Position numbers and translations under genes: made by a program. Shown one piece after another: positions 1-5,679 of a stretch of DNA of 6,911 nt. How positions within the stretch are numbered: position 1 is the stretch's first letter; the number at the start of each line of letters is the position of its first letter. The stretch covers positions 1 to 6,911 of the forward strand of contig JAJQDJ010000208.1 of assembly GCA_021202205.1 (NCBI GenBank), in the 5' to 3' direction. Source of the DNA: Erysipelotrichaceae bacterium (GTDB taxonomy: Bacteria; Bacillota_I; Bacilli_A; Erysipelotrichales; Coprobacillaceae). The notes under the pieces were generated by a model. It was not told where the DNA came from, ran no database searches, and saw only the letters and a program-made list of their open reading frames with translations.

Positions 1-1
1 A

Positions 2-82
2 AAATCAATGTTTTTTTATTTTAATGACGCACACGGTGCAAATGAGGTTTTTAAATTTAAAGCCAAAAATTATAAGAAATAA
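2..82 (+). CDS. Probable 3' end of a plus-strand gene (partial, function unknown)
   Basis: This is an open reading frame that enters from the left edge and ends at a TAA stop at 80-82. It gives a 26-residue C-terminal tail ending in KFKAKNYKK, with a mix of aromatic, acidic and basic residues that looks like real protein (it includes FFYFNDAHGANEV). The stop lies 11 nt before the A-tract of the hairpin at 94-124, where a terminator is expected for a gene converging on the arg operon. No domain can be recognised in so short a tail, so no function is proposed. A second plus-strand frame, 3-113, is also open, but it ends inside the hairpin, which makes it less likely. The true start is outside the window, and the call is tentative. 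Confidence 0.45.
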   Translation, partial: KSMFFYFNDAHGANEVFKFKAKNYKK

Positions 83-93
83 AAATACTAAGC

Positions 94-124
94 AAAAAAC
101 GATATCGTCATGATATCGCTTTTT
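94..124. terminator. Bidirectional intrinsic terminator between convergent genes
   Basis: A 7-bp perfect stem pairs CGATATC (100-106) with GATATCG (112-118) around a 5-nt loop. It is flanked by six A residues (94-99) on the left and, after a single C at 119, by five T residues (120-124) on the right. For the minus-strand arg transcript the stem is followed directly by six U residues, a classic Rho-independent arrangement 26 nt after the argF stop. For a plus-strand gene ending near 82 the same stem is followed by C and then a U-run. The A and T tracts can pair to lengthen the stem past one A-C mismatch. Its position between two converging stop codons supports use from both sides. The minus-strand role is the more certain one. 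Confidence 0.8.
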
Positions 125-150
125 CTTTGTATTTCCCAGGAAATATACTA

Positions 151-1149
151 TTAAAGTTTTGATAAATCTCCAATAGTAGCAACCATAACTGCTTTGATTG
201 TATGCATTCTGTTTTCTGCTTCATCAAAAACAACAGAATTCTTAGATCTGAAGACTTCGTCTTCAACTTCTCTAATATCAATGCCTTGATCATGTTTTGC
301 CTTCGCTACTTCTGTTTCAAAGTCATGGAATGAAGGAAGACAATGCATAAATAATGTTTCTTTACCTGTCTTACTCATCATTTCTGTAGTAACTTTATAT
401 GGTGTTAACATTTCTACACGTGGTTTATAAAGACTTTCATCTTCACCCATACTTACCCAAATATCTGTATATATAACATCAGCATCTTTTACTGCATAAT
501 CTACATCATCAGTAATTTCAAACTTGCCACCTGATTTTTCAGCTTCTTTTTGACAATAAGCAATGACTTCAGGATCAACATCTAATGATTTTGGCCCTAA
601 GGCAACAAAATGCATACCCATTTTAGCAGCTCCATACATCAAGCCATAACAAACATTATTTCTAATATCACCACTAAATACCAATTTCACTTCACTTACA
701 AGTTTCCCTAAATGCTCTTCAATTGTCAAGAAGTCTGCCAATGTTTGCGTAGGATGATCAACATCTGTTAAACCATTCCAAACAGGAACACCTGAATAGT
801 TCATTAAATCCTCCACTGTCTTTTGAGCAAAACCTCTAAATTCAATACCATCATACATTCTTCCTAGAACTTTTGCGGTATCTTCAATAGATTCTTTCTT
901 ACCCATTTGTGAATTACTTAAGAAAGTGACCTGACCGCCTTCATCATAGGCTGCAACTTCAAAGGCACATCTAGTACGTGTTGATGTTTTTTTAAACAAT
1001 AATACAACATTTTTACCTTCTAGAGTTTTACCAATTCTACCCTGTTTTTTAGCTTTCTTTAATTGTTTTGCAAGATCTAATAAGTATCTTATTTCTTCTT
1101 GAGTATAATCTTTTAAAGTTAAAAAACTTCTATTCTTTAAATCAACCAT
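151..1149 (-). CDS. argF: Ornithine carbamoyltransferase
   Basis: This cytosolic enzyme condenses ornithine with carbamoyl phosphate to give citrulline and phosphate. The product is 332 aa. Visible motifs are the carbamoyl-phosphate site STRTR (56-60), FRG (104-106), HPTQ (132-135), RNN (163-165), Asp229 followed by the ornithine loop SMG (233-235), and HCLP (269-272). The C-terminal helix region ENRMHTIKAVMVAT is typical of the family. The sequence resembles the longer E. coli ArgI / ArcB-like OTC group (about 330-335 aa) more than the Bacillus ArgF type (about 310-320 aa). The ATG at 1147-1149 has AGGAGG 6 nt upstream, so the start is secure. It is the last gene of the operon, 10 nt after argB, and a terminator follows. 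ArcB-like OTCs also serve the arginine deiminase pathway, but with argGHCJB upstream and no arcA or arcC here, a biosynthetic role is inferred. The SMG loop and HPTQ argue against an acetylornithine carbamoyltransferase. Confidence 0.95.
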   Translation of the reverse strand: MVDLKNRSFLTLKDYTQEEIRYLLDLAKQLKKAKKQGRIGKTLEGKNVVLLFKKTSTRTRCAFEVAAYDEGGQVTFLSNSQMGKKESIEDTAKVLGRMYDGIEFRGFAQKTVEDLMNYSGVPVWNGLTDVDHPTQTLADFLTIEEHLGKLVSEVKLVFSGDIRNNVCYGLMYGAAKMGMHFVALGPKSLDVDPEVIAYCQKEAEKSGGKFEITDDVDYAVKDADVIYTDIWVSMGEDESLYKPRVEMLTPYKVTTEMMSKTGKETLFMHCLPSFHDFETEVAKAKHDQGIDIREVEDEVFRSKNSVVFDEAENRMHTIKAVMVATIGDLSKL

Positions 1150-1155
1150 TGTTTA

Positions 1156-1161
1156 CCTCCT
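1156..1161 (-). promoter_or_regulatory. argF ribosome binding site overlapping the argB stop
   Basis: The minus strand reads TAGGAGGTAAACAATG. The argB stop TAG (1160-1162) supplies the A and G that begin a full AGGAGG Shine-Dalgarno, followed by a 6-nt spacer and the argF ATG. Ribosomes finishing argB stop on the argF binding site, so translational coupling is inferred. Confidence 0.85.
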
Positions 1162-2020
1162 ATCTTGTAAACATAGTACCAATACCATCTCTTGATAGCA
1201 TTTCTATTAATATAGAATGAGGTATTCTACCATCAATAATAACTGCTTTATCTACATGTTGACGAAGTGCCCTTACACAACAATCAACCTTTGGTATCAT
1301 ACCACCACTAATAATCCCTTTATCTATTAATCCTTTGACTTCATAGACATGAACTAAAGGAATCAATGAATTTTCATCATCTCTATCTTTTAATAAACCA
1401 GGAATATCAGAAACCAATATCATATTTTCTGCCCCCGCAGCACTTGCTATTTCAGCTGCTGCTGTATCCGCATTAATATTATATGTGTGACCTTCTTCAT
1501 CAGTACCAACACTGGCAATAACTGGGATATAACCTTTATCTAATAAGTCATTGATAATATGTTGATTGATGTATTCAACATCACCTATATAACCCAAATC
1601 ATCTTCACCCTCATGTTTTTTAGCCACAATCAATTGGTTATCAATACCACTGATGCCAACAGCGTTGCCCCCTTTTTGCATAATAAGCTTGACGAGATCT
1701 TTATTGGTTTTACCAGCTAATACCATTTGAACAATATCAATTGTTTCTTCATCAGTATATCTTAATCCATTGATAAACTTAGATTCTTTACCAACTTTCT
1801 TTAATTGCTGGCTAATTTCAGGTCCACCTCCATGAACCAAAATAACTTTTACACCAATTTCAGATAATAAAACAACATCGGTAATGACATTCATCTTCAA
1901 TTCTTCATTAATCATGGCATTACCACCATATTTAATCACAACAATCTTATTATTATACTTTTGAATATAAGGTAAAGCCTGTGATAATATTTCTGCCTTT
2001 AATATCGCACTCTTATTCAT
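1160..2020 (-). CDS. argB: Acetylglutamate kinase
   Basis: This enzyme phosphorylates N-acetylglutamate with ATP, the second step of the acetylated ornithine route, in the cytosol. With the chosen start the product is 286 aa of the amino-acid kinase fold. Motifs are IKYGG (29-33, phosphate-binding Lys30), the HGGG substrate loop (63-66), NINAD (181-185) and GGMIPK (239-244, Lys244). An N-terminal helix of about 25 residues precedes the core. E. coli ArgB lacks this extension, whereas the arginine-inhibited hexameric kinases such as that of Thermotoga have it, so feedback inhibition by arginine is inferred. The in-frame ATG at 2024-2026 would add two residues (MF), but it sits only 2 nt after the GGGAG Shine-Dalgarno. 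The ATG at 2018-2020 is 8 nt away and is preferred. The gene lies 12 nt after argJ and 10 nt before argF, where many operons would carry argD. Confidence 0.95.
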   Translation of the reverse strand: MNKSAILKAEILSQALPYIQKYNNKIVVIKYGGNAMINEELKMNVITDVVLLSEIGVKVILVHGGGPEISQQLKKVGKESKFINGLRYTDEETIDIVQMVLAGKTNKDLVKLIMQKGGNAVGISGIDNQLIVAKKHEGEDDLGYIGDVEYINQHIINDLLDKGYIPVIASVGTDEEGHTYNINADTAAAEIASAAGAENMILVSDIPGLLKDRDDENSLIPLVHVYEVKGLIDKGIISGGMIPKVDCCVRALRQHVDKAVIIDGRIPHSILIEMLSRDGIGTMFTR

Positions 2021-2028
2021 AAACATAT

Positions 2029-2034
2029 CTCCCT
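2029..2034 (-). promoter_or_regulatory. argB ribosome binding site that decides the start
   Basis: The minus strand reads TAGGGAGATATGTTTATG. The argJ stop TAG (2033-2035) runs into an AGGGAG Shine-Dalgarno. The first ATG (2024-2026) is only 2 nt beyond it, too close for normal initiation, whereas the second ATG (2018-2020) is 8 nt away. This supports the 286-aa ArgB. Confidence 0.75.
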
Positions 2035-3247
2035 ATGTTCTATAATCACCATTGATCTTAACATAATCATATGTTAAATCACATCCCCAGGCAGTGGCTT
2101 CACACTCGCCATCATGTAAATCAATAAAGATTTCTACTTCATCTTCACTTAAAACCTTTAAAGCAACATCTTCATCAAAAGGATAACCTCTACCATTTTG
2201 ACAAACAATAAACTTGCCAATAACACTACCTAATTCAACATCTATTTTATCCACATCTAAAGAAGCATCACTGTAACCAATGGCACATAAGATTCTACCC
2301 CAATTGGCATCTTTACCAAACATTGCTGCTTTAAATAAAGAACTTGTAATAACTGACTTTGCGACAATTTTTGCATCTTTGATTGTACATGCATTTTTAA
2401 CATAACATGTGAGAAGCTTAGTAGCTCCTTCACCATCTTTAGCGATACCTTTAGATAAGCATGTACAAATATACATGAGAGCATCTTTAAAAGTTTGATA
2501 ATCCTCATTCACTTCAGTAATTTCGTTATTTTCAGCTAAACCATTACATAAAACAGATAACATATCATTGGTAGATGTATCACCATCAACACTAACCATA
2601 TTAAATGTATCTGCAACAACTTCTTGAATCATTTGTTTAAGCATTGTTTTCGAAATAGCCACATCACTTGTCACAAAAGCAAGCATCGTTGCCATATTTG
2701 GATGAATCATCCCACTACCTTTCGCAATAGCACCAATATGACATGTCTTTCCATCTAATTCAAATTCCACAGCATATTCTTTTTGTACTGTATCAGTTGT
2801 CATAATACCAGCACAGGCATCACTACTACCATTTTCATTTAAGCTTTCTGCTAATTCATGCATATGTGTCTCAAATGGTTCTAATGATAGTGGTAATCCT
2901 ATAACACCAGTGGAAGCAATAATGATATCAGATGCTTTAATACCTAATTCTTTAGCAGCCAAATCACACATTCCAATAGCAATTTCAATACCATTTTCAT
3001 TACATATATTAGCATTGCCACTATTGCAAAGTACTGCAATAGCTTCATTGTTTTGTAGGTGTTCCTTAGTTACATAGATTGGTGCACCTTTGACTTTATT
3101 TTGTGTATATGTACTTGCTGCTGTGCACATGACATCACTTAAAATGAGCGAGAAATCTTTCTTGGATTTATTTTTTCTGACACCACAGTGAATCCCTGCA
3201 GCTTTAAAACCAATAGGTGCACAAACACCTCCTTGAATATCTTTCAT
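2033..3247 (-). CDS. argJ: Glutamate N-acetyltransferase / ornithine acetyltransferase
   Basis: This enzyme transfers the acetyl group from N-acetylornithine to glutamate, releasing ornithine and regenerating N-acetylglutamate. Some family members also use acetyl-CoA. The product is 404 aa, a typical length. ArgJ precursors cleave themselves before a conserved Thr, and the site is visible here within GMIHPNMATML: cleavage between Ala186 and Thr187 would give an alpha subunit of about 186 residues and a beta subunit of about 218 with Thr187 as nucleophile. The oxyanion-hole Thr113-Gly114 in ASTGVIG, the CNSGNAN segment (74-80) and GKDANWGR (311-318) are also present. The start ATG has AAAGGAGG 5 nt upstream. 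The gene lies 11 nt after argC. No argA is seen here, so the first acetyl group must come from a bifunctional ArgJ or from a synthase encoded elsewhere; the sequence alone does not settle which. Confidence 0.96.
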   Translation of the reverse strand: MKDIQGGVCAPIGFKAAGIHCGVRKNKSKKDFSLILSDVMCTAASTYTQNKVKGAPIYVTKEHLQNNEAIAVLCNSGNANICNENGIEIAIGMCDLAAKELGIKASDIIIASTGVIGLPLSLEPFETHMHELAESLNENGSSDACAGIMTTDTVQKEYAVEFELDGKTCHIGAIAKGSGMIHPNMATMLAFVTSDVAISKTMLKQMIQEVVADTFNMVSVDGDTSTNDMLSVLCNGLAENNEITEVNEDYQTFKDALMYICTCLSKGIAKDGEGATKLLTCYVKNACTIKDAKIVAKSVITSSLFKAAMFGKDANWGRILCAIGYSDASLDVDKIDVELGSVIGKFIVCQNGRGYPFDEDVALKVLSEDEVEIFIDLHDGECEATAWGCDLTYDYVKINGDYRT

Positions 3248-3252
3248 CTTAT

Positions 3253-3260
3253 CCTCCTTT
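3253..3260 (-). promoter_or_regulatory. argJ ribosome binding site overlapping the argC stop
   Basis: The minus strand reads TAAAGGAGGATAAGATG. The argC stop TAA (3259-3261) merges with an extended AAAGGAGG Shine-Dalgarno, followed by a 5-nt spacer and the argJ ATG (3245-3247). It is among the strongest binding sites in the window. Confidence 0.85.
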
Positions 3261-4290
3261 AAAATGATGGTGCAGCCATCTTTATTCCTTTTGTTTCTTC
3301 TAAACCATACATTATATTCATGTTTTGTATAGCTTGACCTGCAGCACCTTTAACCATATTATCAATAGCTGATACAACAATGACTTGATGATATCTAGGT
3401 TCATAATGTAATGATATATCACAATAATTAGAATATTTCACAAATTTCAAATCAGCTACTTTACCATTTAAGACTCTAATAAAGTATTCATCATCATAAT
3501 ATTTATGATAAACACTCATAACATCATCAAAAGTTACATTTTCTTTTAATTTTACATACATTGTAGAAACAATACCTCTATTAATAGGTAATAAATGAGG
3601 TACAAAAGTCACATGAATATCTTCATTAGCCATCTTAGATAATTCCTGCTCAATTTCAGGAGTATGACGATGATTTCCTATTTTATAAGGATGGAATGAT
3701 TCATTACATCTTGGAAAATGTGAATCCTCTGTTAAAGTTTTACCAGCACCTGTTGTTCCTGATTTAGAATCAATGACTATGTCATTATTTAAGTTTAAAT
3801 GTTCACTTAATAATGGATACAAACCTAAAGTAATAGATGTAGGATAACATCCAGGATTTCCAATAATCTTCGCATCTTTTATTTTATCACGATTGACTTC
3901 ACTTAAACCATAAACTTGTTTTTTATGAAGTTCTTTTTCACTATAATCTTTACCATACCATTCTTTATAATCTTCTTCACTGTCTAATCGAAAATCAGCA
4001 CCTAAATCTATAAACTTCTTTCCATGTTCATCACAAAACTTGGCATACTTTTCACTAATACCATCTGGAAGTGAGGCAAAAATCATCTCTGCTTTATGTA
4101 AAACAGCCTCATCACTTTCAAAGAATCTATCATCATAACCATAAAAAGCTGGATATAAATCAGAAATTGATTGACCTATATAACTTTGTGAACTAACAGC
4201 TACTACTTCTACTTCATCATGCCCCAACAATAATCTATACAATTCAATGCCAGCATAACCACTTGCACCAATAATCCCTACTTTAATCAT
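3259..4290 (-). CDS. argC: N-acetyl-gamma-glutamyl-phosphate reductase
   Basis: This enzyme reduces N-acetylglutamyl phosphate with NADPH to N-acetylglutamate semialdehyde, the third step of the pathway. The product is 343 aa, normal for the long (type 1) ArgC of Firmicutes. The N-terminal Rossmann fold shows VGIIGASGYAG (4-14). The catalytic Cys148 lies in GNPGCYPT, and the His pair in GNHRHTPEIEQ (207 and 209) holds the expected catalytic His. SKSGTTGAGK (175-184) and PHLLPINRGI (231-240) are further conserved family segments. The start ATG overlaps the argH stop as ATGA (4287-4290). Its GGAGG ribosome binding site lies 7 nt upstream, inside the last codons of argH. Translational coupling to argH is inferred. 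Confidence 0.97.
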   Translation of the reverse strand: MIKVGIIGASGYAGIELYRLLLGHDEVEVVAVSSQSYIGQSISDLYPAFYGYDDRFFESDEAVLHKAEMIFASLPDGISEKYAKFCDEHGKKFIDLGADFRLDSEEDYKEWYGKDYSEKELHKKQVYGLSEVNRDKIKDAKIIGNPGCYPTSITLGLYPLLSEHLNLNNDIVIDSKSGTTGAGKTLTEDSHFPRCNESFHPYKIGNHRHTPEIEQELSKMANEDIHVTFVPHLLPINRGIVSTMYVKLKENVTFDDVMSVYHKYYDDEYFIRVLNGKVADLKFVKYSNYCDISLHYEPRYHQVIVVSAIDNMVKGAAGQAIQNMNIMYGLEETKGIKMAAPSF

Positions 4291-5666
4291 TTCAAATCCT
4301 CCAATTGATCCTTCATCAGTTGAATTGATTTCTTGACCGCTTCAGGTGAAGGACCTCCATCTACTAATCTATTTTTTACACAAGTATCTAATGAAATAGC
4401 TTCATAAACACTTTCTTCAAACGTATCATCAAATGACTTATAAACATCTAATGATAGAGTCTCTAATACTTCATCATAATCAATACAATAAGCGACTAAT
4501 TGACCTACTGTCTTATAAGCATCTCTAAATGCTTTACCATGTTTTACTAAATAATCTGCACAGTCTGTTGCATTGATGAATCCTTTAGCGGCAAATTCAC
4601 GCATCTTATTAGGATAAACCTTCATTGTTCTAAGCATATCTGTAAAGACTGGTAAGCATAATTTAACTGTATCAATCGCATCAAACAATGCTTCTTTGTC
4701 TTCTTGCATATCTTTATTGTAAGCTAAAGGTAAACCTTTCATCATTGTAAGTAATGCATTGTTATCACCAATAACTCTCGCTGTTTTACCTCTTACAAGT
4801 TCAGCTATATCAGGATTTTTCTTTTGTGGCATAATTGAAGATCCTGTTGCATAAGCATCGTCCAATTCAATATATTTATATTCCCAAGAGCACCACAAAA
4901 TCATCTCTTCACTAAATCTTGATAAATGCATCATAATGAGTGCTAAATCATTCGCTAATTCAATGGCATAATCTCTATCACTAACACCATCCAATGAATT
5001 ATGACAAATATCATTCATATCTAATTGCTCTGCTACAAAATAGCGATCAATAGGATATGTTGTGGTTGCTAAAGCACCACTTCCTAAAGGTGATACATTC
5101 ATTCTATCAAAGCAATCATCTAAACGTGTTATATCACGATAAAACATTTGTCCGTAAGCCATTAAATGATGGCCAAATGTTATAGGCTGGGCACGTTGAA
5201 GATGGGTATAACCACACATAATGGTTTCAGTATGTTTAGAAGCTTGATCCATAATTACCTCAATTATATCTATTAACATTTGTCTGATTTCTTTGATTTC
5301 ATCACGCGTATATAGACGTAAATCTAAAGCTACTTGATCATTACGCGATCTTGCAGTGTGTAGTTTTTTTCCACTGATAGGATATTTCTTTGTTAGTTCA
5401 CTTTCAATAAACATATGAATATCTTCAGCATTAGGATCAAATAATAAATCTCCACTTTCTAAATCTGCTAAAATCTCATCTAAACCTGTTAATATTTCAT
5501 TCAAATTATTTTCATCAATAATTCCTTGTTTACATAACATTTTTGCATGTGCCTTGCTACCCATAATGTCATGTTTATACATTCTAGCATCAAAAGATAT
5601 TGATGAATTAAAAGCATTGACATCTTCATTTATTTCTTTTTTAAATCTTCCAGCCCATAAAGCCAT
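4287..5666 (-). CDS. argH: Argininosuccinate lyase
   Basis: This enzyme splits argininosuccinate into arginine and fumarate, the last step of the pathway, and acts as a homotetramer in the fumarase/aspartase superfamily. With the chosen start it is 459 aa, typical of the family. The N-terminus MALWAGRF matches the usual ALWGGRF start. Motifs are HTARSRNDQV (103-112), GYTHLQRAQP (152-161, catalytic His154), PLGSGALA (193-200) and the superfamily signature GSSIMPQKKNP (275-285) with the catalytic serine loop. Residues 199-203 read LATTT where LAGTT is common, a mild variant. A GTG (5673-5675) and an ATG (5670-5672) lie further upstream in frame, but both sit on or next to the AGGAG Shine-Dalgarno. 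The ATG at 5664-5666 is 8 nt from it and is preferred. The gene begins 11 nt after argG and overlaps argC by 4 nt. Confidence 0.96.
   Translation of the reverse strand: MALWAGRFKKEINEDVNAFNSSISFDARMYKHDIMGSKAHAKMLCKQGIIDENNLNEILTGLDEILADLESGDLLFDPNAEDIHMFIESELTKKYPISGKKLHTARSRNDQVALDLRLYTRDEIKEIRQMLIDIIEVIMDQASKHTETIMCGYTHLQRAQPITFGHHLMAYGQMFYRDITRLDDCFDRMNVSPLGSGALATTTYPIDRYFVAEQLDMNDICHNSLDGVSDRDYAIELANDLALIMMHLSRFSEEMILWCSWEYKYIELDDAYATGSSIMPQKKNPDIAELVRGKTARVIGDNNALLTMMKGLPLAYNKDMQEDKEALFDAIDTVKLCLPVFTDMLRTMKVYPNKMREFAAKGFINATDCADYLVKHGKAFRDAYKTVGQLVAYCIDYDEVLETLSLDVYKSFDDTFEESVYEAISLDTCVKNRLVDGGPSPEAVKKSIQLMKDQLEDLK
4298..4302 (-). promoter_or_regulatory. argC ribosome binding site inside the argH 3' end
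   Basis: GGAGG is embedded in the final argH codons (TTG GAG GAT, encoding Leu-Glu-Asp) and is followed by a 7-nt spacer and the argC ATG. The argH stop TGA shares ATGA with that start, so a ribosome ending argH could restart on argC. Confidence 0.8.
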
Positions 5667-5674
5667 TGTCATCA

Positions 5675-5679
5675 CTCCT
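5675..5679 (-). promoter_or_regulatory. argH ribosome binding site that decides the start
   Basis: The minus strand reads TAGGAGTGATGACAATGGCT. The argG stop TAG (5678-5680) forms part of AGGAG. The in-frame GTG overlaps this site and the first ATG lies 2 nt beyond it, so both are poorly placed. The second ATG, with an 8-nt spacer, is the likely start and matches the family N-terminus. Confidence 0.8.

Noticed and set aside
3..113. Alternative plus-strand open frame at the left edge, ending at a TGA at 111-113
   Set aside because: Its stop falls inside the terminator loop and stem, and its product is low in complexity (many Lys, Asn and Ile) towards the end. The frame ending at 80-82 fits the terminator better.
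128..147. Small A/T-rich inverted repeat between the argF stop and the terminator (ATTTC ... GAAAT)
   Set aside because: In the arg transcript it gives only about six mostly A-U pairs before an A-C mismatch, with a 4-nt loop. It is too weak to call a regulatory or terminator element.
108..293. 61-codon open frame on the minus strand across the argF 3' end and the terminator
   Set aside because: It is out of frame with argF, overlaps its conserved C-terminus, runs through the terminator hairpin and has a low-complexity Lys/Leu-rich product. It is a shadow of argF.
151..1149. ArgF as a putrescine carbamoyltransferase or a catabolic ArcB
   Set aside because: The SMG ornithine loop, HPTQ and HCLP are intact and the genomic context is biosynthetic, with no agmatine or arginine deiminase genes in view.
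2257..2508. 83-codon open frame inside argJ
   Set aside because: It lies wholly within well-conserved argJ sequence in another frame, and its product has no recognisable features. It is a shadow ORF.
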